64,000 bases of DNA from Betaproteobacteria bacterium (GCA_021730905.1 JAKFYK010000002.1:1-64000); one strand, 5' to 3'; counted from the stretch's first letter, positions 16,762 to 25,205 are shown. Numbers and translations: made by a program. The notes: generated by a model not told the origin, from the sequence alone.

Positions 16762-17682
16762 TTAACAGGTGATACGGGCGCGTATCTCAACAGCAGCTTT
16801 CTTGGCATCCGCAATCGCGTCATCCAGCAGGCCGCCGCAGCCGCTGCGCACTGCACCGACGGCCCAAACACCCGGCATCGCAGTTTCAAATTTGTCGTTG
16901 GTGACGATACGGCCATTGCCATCGCGCTTGACGCTATCCGGCAGGAAATCCGCATTGGGTTCCAGTCCGATGTAGGCAAACAATCCGGCGCAGGGAATGT
17001 CTTCTGCGCGTCCGTCCGCGTGTTTGATCGAAACTTTCTCGACCATTTGTCCTCCGCCGACCGCGGTAACTTCGGCGTTAAAGGTTTTGATGATCTTCGG
17101 CTCGGCATTGACAGCCTGCTGGAGGTGATTGCTGCCGCTGAACGCGCTGTCGCGATGCACCAGACGCACTTCCTTGCAATACTGCGCAAGCACCATGGAT
17201 TCCTGCAGCGCGGAATCGCCGCCGCCGACTACCACCGCAACTTCATTCTGATACATCGGGCCATCGCAATCCGCACATTGGGATACGCCCTTGCCTTCGA
17301 ATTCCGCTTCCCCCGGCACGCCGAGTTTTTTCAAACGCGCGCCCGATGCGATGACCACCTGTTTTGCGGTGTAAGCGCCGCTACCCATCACGACCTTCTT
17401 GTTATCGCCGACGGATTCGATGCCGTTCACGGGTTCGTTAATGCTGGTGACGCCCGCATTGGCGGCGGCTTCCACCAGCGATGAAGCGTATTCCGCGCCG
17501 CCCATCGTACCGCTATTGATGCCTGCCGGCGCCGGTTCGAGTTCGTTGATGTTGATCACCAGCCCGCCGAAGAGCTGCGCTTCGATGGTGGCGACCTTGA
17601 GTCCCGCGCCCGCGAGTTCACCCGCGGCGATTAAACCGGCGACGCCTTCGCCGATCACGATCACATCGTAGTCTGTTGCCAT
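16762..17682 (-). CDS. Thioredoxin-reductase-like FAD/NAD(P)H oxidoreductase next to selC
   Basis: This 306-residue protein has the two-domain fold of low-molecular-weight thioredoxin reductase. It shows an N-terminal FAD motif VIVIGEGVAG (residues about 8-17), the redox pair QCADCDG (near 137-140), the NAD(P)H motif VVVGGGDSALQ, and a C-terminal FAD segment VWAVGAV. Two features are odd: the usual RPG/SGGR after the FAD segment is replaced by RSGCGGLL with an extra cysteine, and the protein ends in a cysteine. It lies between selB and selC on the same strand, so it may be the reductase for selenoproteins made by this system. This is an inference from position. Confidence 0.85.
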   Translation of the reverse strand: MATDYDVIVIGEGVAGLIAAGELAGAGLKVATIEAQLFGGLVININELEPAPAGINSGTMGGAEYASSLVEAAANAGVTSINEPVNGIESVGDNKKVVMGSGAYTAKQVVIASGARLKKLGVPGEAEFEGKGVSQCADCDGPMYQNEVAVVVGGGDSALQESMVLAQYCKEVRLVHRDSAFSGSNHLQQAVNAEPKIIKTFNAEVTAVGGGQMVEKVSIKHADGRAEDIPCAGLFAYIGLEPNADFLPDSVKRDGNGRIVTNDKFETAMPGVWAVGAVRSGCGGLLDDAIADAKKAAVEIRARITC

Positions 17683-17712
17683 TACTTGTTCCTTTATAGG
17701 GATTAAATCATT

Positions 17713-17811
17713 CCCTCCCCTTCAAGTGGAGGGCTAGGGTTGGGATGGGGCGACGTGAACTCCACCCCCATCCCCAAGTGTTCCCTTGTTCCCTTGTTCC
17801 CTCTGAAGGGG
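17713..17811. repeat. Imperfect inverted repeat between selB and the reductase gene
   Basis: CCCTCCCCTTC at the left pairs with GAAGGGGAAGGGG at the right, and TGGGATGGGG pairs with CCCCATCCCC nearer the centre. The sequence type (CCCTCCCCTTCAAG..., AGGGTTGGGATGGGG) is familiar as a dispersed intergenic repeat in betaproteobacteria. It separates the end of selB from the start of the reductase gene and may form a hairpin that attenuates read-through. Confidence 0.55.
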
Positions 17812-17857
17812 AAGGGGCTTTCATCACAGATGCGGCGATTCTTGCAACCATGCACGG

Positions 17858-19897
17858 TCATCTACGGTAGGTGTTGGTTGGGCGGCGCTGGTGTGCCGGT
17901 TTATTGGAAGAGGGCGCGAGTTGCGCAGGCCTCGGTGCTGCGAGCAAAGGCTTCGTTGGAATTTCCGCCGCACCAAGGATGGGCGCAAAATCCTTGCGCA
18001 TCTTGCGCGTGTCGCCGATACGCTGCGTGACGCCCAGCGAGTCCATGAATTCGAGTATCTCTATGGCAAGGCCGCGGCCCACGCCAGTCCAGTCGCGATA
18101 TTGTGCAGCGGTGAAGATGCCGGTGGGTTGCGCCTGCGCGGTGGCTTGCGCAGTGGCCGCAAGCTTCGCCAGCGTGGCTTTGGTGTAGAAGCGATCCGGC
18201 GTCACGCGATAAATTTCAGTGCCACCGGCGGCTTTGGCTTTGCGGTAAAGGAAGTCCTTGACAATGGCTTCCTTGAGTTTCAGTTGCAGCGCCAGATCCT
18301 TGATCTGCGGCGCGTTGAAACCGGCTGCTTCCAAGGCGGGCTTGACGATTTGCCACATTTTTTCGTCGGCGGTGTTGGCGGTGGTGCTGTGCGCAGGCAA
18401 GCGCGCGATCGAGCCGCTGGTTTCGATCTTGTGTGCGTCAGTCAGTGTGCGCAACAACACGCCGATGGCATCTGCCGACAGTTCGGGCGCGAGTTTCTTG
18501 CGCAGCGTTTCGGTTTCTTCACCGGCGGCCTGCGGATGTGTTTTGTGAAACGATTCGAGATGCGGTACCACGGCATCGAGAATCTGCTGATGGCGCACGC
18601 GCGGAACGCCAACGCGCGTGTCCTTGCCCAACTGCACCATGTCCGCCTTGCCGTAAAGCGCAGCAGCCTGTGTGGCCGGCATGTTGAAGAGCGTTTCGAA
18701 TCGCTGGAGATCGACGGGCCGCCCAAGTTTGATCAACGCATCCAGTGTGGTTTCCGGCGTAGGCTGTTCCAATGCGGCAAACTCAGCTGCGCGTGCTTCT
18801 CTGCTGCGGCCTCTCGTACTATTGGTGGTCACAAAAGGGTCGAGCACTATGCCGCCGCCCAGTGTGCGCGTGGCGGATTGGTCGCGCAGAATGAATCGGT
18901 CGCCATGCAGCGTGCCCACCGGCTTGTCAAGTTGCAGTTGCACGATGGCCGAGGCGCCCGGCGCGATGCTTTCGCCGCGACGAATCGCAACGCGCGCGGT
19001 AACGTCGGCCGTAGCCAGGTGCAGATGCACCGGCGTCCAGTGCTTCAGCGCCTGCGTTTCGCTGGCGAGCACACTGACTCTGCCGGCGATGCGCTGCGTG
19101 GGATGATGAATAGCGGATGCGAGCACCCAATCGCCGCGGCTCACCGCTTCGATGTCGGTGCCGGTGAGGTTCAGCGCGCAGCGCTGCCCGGCGGAGGCCT
19201 GCTGCGCGGCTTTGCCCTGAATCTGGATACCGCGCACCCGTACTTCATTGCCCGCCGGCGAAATCAGCAGCTTGTCGCCGGGCGCGACGCGTCCGTTGAA
19301 CACGGTGCCGGTGACCACGGTACCGCTGCCTGCAATCGTAAACGCGCGATCGATGGCGTAACGAAAATGCTGATCGGCGCTGGCGCGCGAGGATGCTGAT
19401 GTGGCTTCGCGCTTCAACAACTCGCGCAACTCGGGCATGCCTGCACCACTGACAGCAGAAACCGGCATCACCATAGCGCCGGAAAGTTGCGTCGTTGACA
19501 GTAGTGCGGCGACGTTTTCGCCGACCTGTTTGACGCGCGCCTCGTCCACGCGGTCGATTTTGGTGATGACCGCCGCGCCGCACTGTATGTGCAGCAGGTT
19601 GAGAATGTTCAGGTGTTCGAGCGTCTGCGGCATCACGCCGTCGTCGGCGGCCACCACCAGCAATGCATAGTCGATGCCGCAAACCCCGGCGAGCATGTTG
19701 CGCACGAAGCGTTCATGGCCAGGCACGTCGACAAAGCCGATCAGCTCGCCATTCGGCAGCGGCAGATACGCAAAACCGAGATCAATCGAAATGCCGCGTG
19801 CCTTTTCTTCTGGCAGGCGATCGGTGTCTACGCCGGTAAGCGTTTTCACCAGCAGTGTCTTGCCGTGATCGATATGGCCCGCAGTGGCAACTATCAT
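17858..19897 (-). CDS. selB: Selenocysteine-specific elongation factor SelB
   Basis: SelB is the GTPase that carries Sec-tRNA to the ribosome and binds the SECIS hairpin of selenoprotein mRNAs. The 679-residue protein has GHIDHGKT (residues 7-14), DVPGHERF and TKID as GTP-binding motifs, EF-Tu-like domains II and III, a SelB-specific domain, and C-terminal winged helices for RNA binding ([20 protein letters not shown]). It ends in an unusual basic tail rich in Pro, Gln and Arg. The ATG at 19897 has no Shine-Dalgarno sequence; an AT-rich repeat copy fills the 21 bases after selA. It is cotranscribed with selA. Confidence 0.96.
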   Translation of the reverse strand: MIVATAGHIDHGKTLLVKTLTGVDTDRLPEEKARGISIDLGFAYLPLPNGELIGFVDVPGHERFVRNMLAGVCGIDYALLVVAADDGVMPQTLEHLNILNLLHIQCGAAVITKIDRVDEARVKQVGENVAALLSTTQLSGAMVMPVSAVSGAGMPELRELLKREATSASSRASADQHFRYAIDRAFTIAGSGTVVTGTVFNGRVAPGDKLLISPAGNEVRVRGIQIQGKAAQQASAGQRCALNLTGTDIEAVSRGDWVLASAIHHPTQRIAGRVSVLASETQALKHWTPVHLHLATADVTARVAIRRGESIAPGASAIVQLQLDKPVGTLHGDRFILRDQSATRTLGGGIVLDPFVTTNSTRGRSREARAAEFAALEQPTPETTLDALIKLGRPVDLQRFETLFNMPATQAAALYGKADMVQLGKDTRVGVPRVRHQQILDAVVPHLESFHKTHPQAAGEETETLRKKLAPELSADAIGVLLRTLTDAHKIETSGSIARLPAHSTTANTADEKMWQIVKPALEAAGFNAPQIKDLALQLKLKEAIVKDFLYRKAKAAGGTEIYRVTPDRFYTKATLAKLAATAQATAQAQPTGIFTAAQYRDWTGVGRGLAIEILEFMDSLGVTQRIGDTRKMRKDFAPILGAAEIPTKPLLAAPRPAQLAPSSNKPAHQRRPTNTYRR

Positions 19898-19926
19898 AAG
19901 TATTGGTTTTTAAACGAATTATTTAA
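19896..19926 (+). repeat. AT-rich repeat, copy 3 (selA-selB junction)
   Basis: On the plus strand this reads ATAAGTATTGGTTTTTAAAC and continues GAATTATTTAAG. It fills the selA-selB junction. Its first bases overlap the selB start codon and its other end covers the selA stop codon, so selB translation starts with repeat sequence instead of a purine-rich ribosome site. Confidence 0.75.
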
Positions 19927-21328
19927 GATGCAACCGAGGTAATTGCGCAATGAATTCTGCTTCATGATCGAGACACCGCAGATCGAGGATGAATGCGCCG
20001 TCCTTGATGTGTCCGATCACCGGTACCGGCAGCGCGCGAAACGCGAGCGAGAGCTTGTCAGCGAACGAGCCTTTGGCTTTTCCGAGTGGATGAATGGCGA
20101 TGCCCGCACTGGGCAGCGAATCCACCGGCAGCGAGCCGCTGCCGATCTGGCTGCCGGTGTCGACTATTGAGGCTACGGCCTTGCCCGCGAGCGCGGCTTG
20201 TACGTGCGGCAGCACGCGTTCCGCTTGTATGCAAATGTCCGCGCGCGTGCGCGTCAGCAATCTCAGCGTCGTGACTTCCTCGCGCAGCCTGTCCGGGTTG
20301 GTGTAAAGCCGCAGCAGCGCATCGAGTGCGGCGAGCGTCATTTTGTCGACGCGCAGCGCGCGCTTCATCGGATTTTTGCGGATGCGCGCGATCAGTTCTT
20401 TTTTGCCAACAAGTAGGCCGGCTTGCGGACCGCCGAGCAATTTGTCGCCGCTGAACGTGACCAGATCGGCACCGTTCGCCAGCGCTTCGCGCGGCGTGGG
20501 TTCGTGCGGCAGGCCGTAGTCTTCGAGGTTGACCAGCATGCCGCTGCCGAGATCGACGATGAACGGAATGCCGTGCTCGTGGGCGAGCGCGGCGAGTTCC
20601 GGTTCCGGCGCGCAGGCGGTGAAGCCTTGCACCGCGTAATTGCTGGTGTGCACCTTCATGATCGCGGCAGTGCGCGGTGTGATGGCTTCAGCGAAATCCT
20701 TGAGGTGCGTGCGGTTGGTGGTACCGACTTCGATCAGCTTGACACCGGCGCGCTTCATGATGTCGGGAATGCGGAAAGCGCCACCGATTTCGATAAGCTC
20801 GCCGCGCGATACGATGACTTCTTTTTTCGCGCCCAGCGTGTTGAGCGCGAGATAAACCGCCGCGGCGTTGTTGTTGACCACCACCGCGCCGTCGCCGCCG
20901 GCAAGCCTGGTGATCCATTTTTCAACGTGGGTGTCGCGCTCGCCACGCGCGCCGCCGCCGAGATCAAATTCGAGATTGACCGGGCGCGTCATTGCGGCCA
21001 TCACCGCGTCGGCCACCGATGGCGGCATCAGCGCGCGGCCGAGATTGGTGTGCAGCACGGTGCCGGTAAGATTGAACACCGGGCGCAGCGACGGCTGCGT
21101 GCGCTTGTTTAGTTCGGCATCGCAGGCTGCAATGAATTGCAGCTCGTCAAATTCAAAAACGCCGGTGTTTTGCGCGAGCTTATCGCGTTGCGCCTGCAAC
21201 AGTTCGCGAATAGTCTCGGTGGTAAGCGCTCGTCCGTACTTCGCTATGAGCGGGGCAAGCGCGCTGCTGCTCAGCAGCCGGTCAACCGAAGGTAGCGCGC
21301 GACGCGCGGCCGGGTCCGGATTCACCAT
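19919..21328 (-). CDS. selA: L-seryl-tRNA(Sec) selenium transferase SelA
   Basis: SelA converts seryl-tRNA-Sec to selenocysteinyl-tRNA-Sec using selenophosphate and PLP in the cytoplasm. The 469-residue protein has normal family length. It shows the N-terminal tRNA-binding helices, the VFNLTGTVLHTNLGRA motif, the glycine-rich VNNNAAAVYL loop, and the PLP lysine in FSGDKLLGGPQAG (K296). It starts the selA-selB unit. selD, which makes selenophosphate, is not in this window and must lie elsewhere. A MITE-like element lies upstream of its start (21475-21747). Confidence 0.97.
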   Translation of the reverse strand: MVNPDPAARRALPSVDRLLSSSALAPLIAKYGRALTTETIRELLQAQRDKLAQNTGVFEFDELQFIAACDAELNKRTQPSLRPVFNLTGTVLHTNLGRALMPPSVADAVMAAMTRPVNLEFDLGGGARGERDTHVEKWITRLAGGDGAVVVNNNAAAVYLALNTLGAKKEVIVSRGELIEIGGAFRIPDIMKRAGVKLIEVGTTNRTHLKDFAEAITPRTAAIMKVHTSNYAVQGFTACAPEPELAALAHEHGIPFIVDLGSGMLVNLEDYGLPHEPTPREALANGADLVTFSGDKLLGGPQAGLLVGKKELIARIRKNPMKRALRVDKMTLAALDALLRLYTNPDRLREEVTTLRLLTRTRADICIQAERVLPHVQAALAGKAVASIVDTGSQIGSGSLPVDSLPSAGIAIHPLGKAKGSFADKLSLAFRALPVPVIGHIKDGAFILDLRCLDHEAEFIAQLPRLHLK

Positions 21329-21474
21329 GATGGCAAAGTTTCCGGGCCGGCAGGTAACGGCACTGTGCGCGACACGAGCATGGACAAATGGCTATTGGAC
21401 TATCGGCAATACGGAAGGAAAAGTGATTTTAGCGCAAACCCAAGGGTGCGTGTTATCCTCGAAAATCCCTGTTG

Positions 21475-21747
21475 TTAGAACCTATTTCATAGTCATTCAC
21501 GTGTGCGACGGCGGCAATGCGGGATGCGATGCGAGGAGGACTGGCGCAGCCCTATCGTGAATATGGCAAGCGAGGCCGACAAAGCAGCGCGCCCGCATTG
21601 CCCCGTCCCGAAGGGTTGTGGCCCAAACACGCGTCTGCGGCGTCGCACGGCTTGCCCATATTCGCGATATGGGCTGCGCCGCACTCCTTGCATCCATCGT
21701 GTTTGGGCCACAACGCAGCACGCGAATGATTATGAAATAGGTTCTAA
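21475..21747. mobile_element. MITE-like palindromic element with 24-bp terminal inverted repeats
   Basis: TTAGAACCTATTTCATAGTC at 21475 and following bases match the inverted copy ending at 21747 in 23 of 24 positions. Inside, GTTGTGGCCCAAACACG (21615-21631) has a perfect inverted partner at 21698-21714, and a third imperfect pair lies at about 21544-21570 and 21651-21679. There is no transposase gene; the reading frames across it are low-complexity artefacts of the palindromes. No target duplication is certain. It fills the 448 bases between selA and the Bug receptor gene, together with 146 bases next to selA, so it may affect both promoters. Confidence 0.7.
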
Positions 21748-21776
21748 TGATCTTTGCGCTTGTTCGAGAGGTCGTT

Positions 21777-22742
21777 ATGCATAAATCGAAACAGATTATT
21801 GCCGGCGTTTTGCTGCTGTCCGTGGCGGGCATTGCGGCAGCGCAAACCTATCCCAGCCGCCCCATACGCTTCATCGTGCCCTATGTGGCGGGCGGCGCGG
21901 GCGATATTTTTGCGCGCACCGTCGGACAGAAACTTGGCGATGCATTCCATCAGCAGGTGGTGATCGACAATCGGCCCGGCGCCAATGGCATTATCGGCAC
22001 CGACATGGTGGCGAAAGCGCCGCCGGACGGGTACACCATCGTGATGGCCAACAGCGCGCCGTTCGTGCTCAATCCGAGTCTCTACAGGAAGTTGCCGTAC
22101 GACGCGGTGAAGGATTTCGCGCCGGTGTCGCAGGGCACTTACTACGGCTACGTGCTGATCGTGCACCCGTCGGTGCCGGCAAAGAGCGTGAAAGAACTGG
22201 TTGCGCTGGCAAAAACGCGCGCCATGAGCTACGGCTCAACTGGCGCGGGCGGCGCCAATCATCTGGCGGGAGAATTTCTTGCGTTGATGGGCGGCGTGAA
22301 ACTCACGCATGTGCCGTACAAGGGCGCAGCCGCGGCGCTGATCGATGTGCTGGCCGGACAGATTCCCATGATGTTCGACGCGCCGATCACCACCATTCCG
22401 CACCTGAAGGGCGGCAAGGTGCGAGGGCTGGCGTTCTCCGGTAAGCGCCGCGTGCCGCAGTTGCCCGATATCGCGACCATGGAGGAACTGGGCTTCAAGG
22501 GCTTCGAGGTGAGTTCATGGCAGGGCGTGATCGCACCGGGTGGCACGCCCAAAGCAGTGGTGGACCGCCTGCATCAGGAGACGGTGAAAGCGCTGAAGAT
22601 GCCCGATGTGATTGAGCGTCTTTCGACACAGGGCGGCAACGAACTGATCGGCAGCACGCCGGATCAGTACGCGCAGTTGATCAAGGATGAAATCGCCAAG
22701 TACGCAAAAATCATCAAGGACGCGGGCATACGCATCGAATAG
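21777..22742 (+). CDS. Bug/TctC family periplasmic solute-binding receptor
   Basis: This is a fourth Bug receptor (about 321 residues) with a signal peptide ending AAAQ, then TYPSRPIRFIVPYVAGG, DNRPGANGIIGTD, and HVPYKGAAAAL as ligand-loop motif. I place the start at the ATG at 21777, preceded by GAGAGG; an ATG at 21747 lies at the edge of the MITE-like element and would add a non-signal N-terminus. It ends at a good intrinsic terminator and converges on the selenoprotein gene. Bug genes beside DinB-type genes occur in related genomes, but a functional link is not shown. Confidence 0.92.
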   Translation: MHKSKQIIAGVLLLSVAGIAAAQTYPSRPIRFIVPYVAGGAGDIFARTVGQKLGDAFHQQVVIDNRPGANGIIGTDMVAKAPPDGYTIVMANSAPFVLNPSLYRKLPYDAVKDFAPVSQGTYYGYVLIVHPSVPAKSVKELVALAKTRAMSYGSTGAGGANHLAGEFLALMGGVKLTHVPYKGAAAALIDVLAGQIPMMFDAPITTIPHLKGGKVRGLAFSGKRRVPQLPDIATMEELGFKGFEVSSWQGVIAPGGTPKAVVDRLHQETVKALKMPDVIERLSTQGGNELIGSTPDQYAQLIKDEIAKYAKIIKDAGIRIE

Positions 22743-22750
22743 GAACAACA

Positions 22751-22779
22751 AAAAAGCCGCGACTGGCGCGGCTCTTTTG
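22751..22779 (+). terminator. Intrinsic terminator after Bug receptor gene
   Basis: AGCCGCG (22755-22761) pairs with CGCGGCT (22767-22773) around a five-base loop and is followed by CTTTT. It starts 9 bases after the stop codon. The preceding A-run makes it usable on the other strand too, for the convergent selenoprotein gene. Confidence 0.8.
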
Positions 22780-22795
22780 CTGGCGGCAAGAAAGG

Positions 22796-23578
22796 CTACT
22801 CGAATAGCCGCTCGGGCAAGGGCAAGCCGGCAAGGTCTTCAGCGGTGAGGCGCTGATTGGGCTCGATGCCGTTGCGCTCGAGCACATGTATCAACTGGCG
22901 CGCGTGCTGCGCCGAGTGCCAGGTGGAACGTTCAAACACTACGTGCAGTGGCTGCGGACCGTAATAGGTGGGGATTTCATTGCTCAACGTTTTGTCCTGA
23001 ACACCCGTCCACCATTGTTCAAGGCGCTGGATCACACCTTCGCCGTATTGCGCGATGTCATTGCCCGTCATGCACGTGCCGTCCGCGGGCGGCACGTTGG
23101 CATGGCCCACGGCGTATTCGGTGCCGTTGATCGTGCTGTCGAGAAACGCCTCGCAAATGCGGAAGATATGGTGGCTCATAATGCGTATGTGCCGCGGCCG
23201 GTTGGGAATCACGTCTTGCAGCAGCTTGTCGTCCGGCAACTGGCGCACATAACGCTGTGCTGCGCGCAGCGCGATGCCCCATTTCTTTACCAGTTGCTCC
23301 GGCGGCAGCGGCGTGTGGCCAGTGCCTTCGAGGCCGACGAATTCCGCGACATCCTCGAGCTTCTGGCCGAACACATAATTCTTGCCCTTGGCCACCACCG
23401 GCACGTTACGCAAGCCGAGGGAAAGCAGTTTTTCGCGTCCGCCGGGATCATTCAGTACGTCGACAACGACGTGATCGATCTTTTTTTTCGAAAGAAACTC
23501 TTTCGCTCTGAGGCAACTGCTTCACCCCGGTTGAAGAAACAGAATGAACTTATCGGCGGGGATAGTCATAGCGTCCAT
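22796..23578 (-). CDS. Selenoprotein: glutaredoxin-like domain (UxxC) fused to DinB-like domain, with in-frame TGA = Sec
   Basis: The frame begins at an ATG at 23578 with a strong ribosome site (AAGGAG, 7 bases upstream) and runs 260 codons if the TGA at 23524-23522 (codon 19) is read as selenocysteine. Residues 10-24 read KFILFLQPG-U-SSCLRA, the thioredoxin-fold beta-strand plus active site with U19-S-S-C22, and the domain goes on to the cis-proline VPVV (59-62) and FGQKLEDVAEF. Residues about 85-260 are a DinB-like four-helix bundle (RHIRIMSHHIF, WHSAQHARQL with histidines suited to metal binding). A hairpin 16 bases after the TGA fits a bacterial SECIS. The organism encodes SelA, SelB and tRNA-Sec in the same locus. 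Ordinary annotation would give only a 205-residue protein from a TTG at 23413. Role inferred: a selenol redox enzyme; the partner is unknown. Confidence 0.9.
23489..23505 (-). promoter_or_regulatory. Putative bacterial SECIS hairpin
   Basis: On the mRNA, CGAAAG-AGUUU-CUUUCG forms a perfect 6-bp stem with a five-base loop containing GU at loop positions 2-3. The stem begins 17 bases after the UGA (23524-23522), and the loop begins 23 bases after it. Known bacterial SECIS elements are small hairpins at this distance with a G, usually GU, in the apical loop, as in E. coli fdhF. It lies within the coding sequence and encodes KEFLSK-type residues without disturbing the fold. Confidence 0.75.
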
Positions 23579-23709
23579 ATGTAGACTCCTTTGATGAAAA
23601 ACACAGCGAAGCGTACTCTGCGTTGCGAAAACACGTCAAGCTGCAATTCTTCATGCGGGCGATTTTGCAACGAGCGCGGAACCCGCAAGATTGGGGAAAG
23701 CCAACGCTG

Positions 23710-24849
23710 CTAGGGACAGGCTTCCTGCCGTTGGCGGATGGCATCGGCTCCGCTGGCCGACAGGGACGCCGACTCGATGATGCCCCCGCCGAGGCAGACG
23801 TTGCTTTCGTACACCACCACCGATTGGCCGGGGGTGACCGCCCACTGTGGTTCGGCGAAATCCACGGCGCAGCTTTGCCGGGTGACCGCCGAAATCACGC
23901 AGGGCGCGTCTTTCTGGCGGTAGCGCGTTTTTGCGCCGTAGACCCAGCCACAGTGTGGTGTGGCGCCGCTGATCCAACTGAGGTTTACAGCAGTCAATCG
24001 GTCGGAAAACAGCAGCGCATGATCGTGCCCTTGCACCACGACCAATCGGTTTTGCACGAGGTCTTTCTCCGCCACATACCACGCGTCGCCGTCGCCGTTG
24101 CGTTGCCCACCGATGCCCAGCCCCTGACGCTGTCCCAGCGTATAAAACATCAGGCCGTTGTGACGTCCGACGCGAGCGCCGTCGGGCGTGCAGATATCGC
24201 CTGGATTCGCGGGGATGTAGCGGTTGAGAAAATCACGAAACGGTCGTTCGCCGACGAAGCAGATGCCGGTTGAATCCTTTTTATCGTGTGTCGCCAACCC
24301 CTCACGGCGCGCGATGTCGCGCACTTCGACCTTGGTGAGTTTGCCCAGCGGAAACAGCGTTTTCGACAACTGCTGCTGATTGAGGCGATACAGAAAATAA
24401 CTTTGATCCTTGGTGCCGTCGTCGGCGCGCAGCAGTTGAAACAGTCCGTCGCTTTCGCGCACTTGCGCATAATGGCCGGTGGCGATCGAGTCGGCGCCCA
24501 TGGCCAGCGCGTGATCGAGGAATGCCTTGAATTTGATCTCGGCATTGCACATCACGTCCGGATTGGGCGTGCGCCCGGCTTTGTACTCCGAGAGGAACCC
24601 GCTGAACACGCGTTCCTTGTATTCGGCGGAAAAATTTATCGATTCGATGTCGATGCCGATTTTGTCCGCGACGGAAACCGCGTCGATCAGATCCTGCCGC
24701 GAGGAGCAGTAGTCGTCGGTGTCGTCGTCCTCCCAGTTTTTCATGAACAGGCCGACAACGTCATATCCCTGTTGCTTCAGCAATAGCGAGGCGACGGAGG
24801 AATCGACGCCGCCGGACATGCCGACGACGACGCGTTTTCGGGCGTTCAT
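23710..24849 (-). CDS. mnmA: tRNA-specific 2-thiouridylase MnmA
   Basis: MnmA inserts sulfur at C2 of wobble uridine-34 in tRNA-Lys, -Glu and -Gln, using ATP and a persulfide relay. The 379-residue protein shows the PP-loop ATP motif GMSGGVDSS (residues 10-18), the catalytic cysteine in NPDVMCN (C101) and the second cysteine in STGICFVGE (C197). The product 2-thiouridine is also the substrate for 2-selenouridine synthase (SelU) in selenium-using bacteria; no SelU gene is in view. It is a single gene on the minus strand. Confidence 0.97.
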   Translation of the reverse strand: MNARKRVVVGMSGGVDSSVASLLLKQQGYDVVGLFMKNWEDDDTDDYCSSRQDLIDAVSVADKIGIDIESINFSAEYKERVFSGFLSEYKAGRTPNPDVMCNAEIKFKAFLDHALAMGADSIATGHYAQVRESDGLFQLLRADDGTKDQSYFLYRLNQQQLSKTLFPLGKLTKVEVRDIARREGLATHDKKDSTGICFVGERPFRDFLNRYIPANPGDICTPDGARVGRHNGLMFYTLGQRQGLGIGGQRNGDGDAWYVAEKDLVQNRLVVVQGHDHALLFSDRLTAVNLSWISGATPHCGWVYGAKTRYRQKDAPCVISAVTRQSCAVDFAEPQWAVTPGQSVVVYESNVCLGGGIIESASLSASGADAIRQRQEACP

Positions 24850-24912
24850 GATAGGGCTGCCTTGAGCGGGAATGGTCGCATATCGCTATTTTAACGCCAG
24901 CGCCGGTTACCA

Positions 24913-24945
24913 ATAAAAAAGGCAGGATCCGAAGACCCTGCCTTT
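24913..24945 (-). terminator. Intrinsic terminator after lysine-rich protein gene
   Basis: AAAGGCAGG (24918-24926) pairs with CCTGCCTTT (24937-24945) around a ten-base loop, followed on the minus strand by a run of six T. It lies about 20 bases after the stop of the gene at 24963-25205. Confidence 0.8.
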
Positions 24946-24962
24946 GCAGCGAAAATCAGCGA

Positions 24963-25205
24963 TTACTTCTTGTCGCCTTTTTTGCCTTCGTCCTTCTTCA
25001 TATCGTCTTTCTTCATATCGCCCTTCTTCATATCGTCCTTCTTGGCGTCCCCTTTTTTGGCTTCGGCTTTCTTGGCATCGCCTTTTTTGCCGTCTTCTTT
25101 CTTGGCTTCGGCTTTCGGGGCGTCTTTCTTGTCCTGCGCGATGACGGGAGTGACGGTCGCGGCGGCAAATACCGCAGCGATCAGGGTTGCAAACAATTTG
25201 TTCAT
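24963..25205 (-). CDS. Small secreted lysine/aspartate-rich repeat protein
   Basis: This 80-residue protein has a signal peptide (MNKLFATLIAAVFAAATVTPVIAQ). The whole mature part consists of short repeats of the form KKDDMKKGDMKK, KKAEAKKGDAKK and KEDGKK. The mature chain is strongly charged, has no cysteine or aromatic residue, and is surely disordered. Similar Lys-rich periplasmic proteins occur in betaproteobacteria; they may bind metals, polyphosphate or nucleic acid, but no function is established. The ribosome site AAGAGGAAG is good and an intrinsic terminator follows. Confidence 0.75.
   Translation of the reverse strand: MNKLFATLIAAVFAAATVTPVIAQDKKDAPKAEAKKEDGKKGDAKKAEAKKGDAKKDDMKKGDMKKDDMKKDEGKKGDKK

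Noticed and set aside
16629-17189. An N-terminal extension of the exported protein to a 446-residue frame
   Set aside because: It runs across tRNA-Sec and antisense to the reductase gene, with no ribosome site or homology.
17891-19399. A 502-codon plus-strand frame
   Set aside because: It is antisense to selB, which has all GTPase motifs.
21497-21832. Short frames within the MITE-like element
   Set aside because: They are products of the palindromic sequence and do not resemble any protein family.
22796-23413. A 205-residue DinB-like protein starting at TTG 23413
   Set aside because: It begins in the middle of the thioredoxin fold with no ribosome site, while the ATG at 23578 has AAGGAG and the frame continues through TGA with active-site homology.
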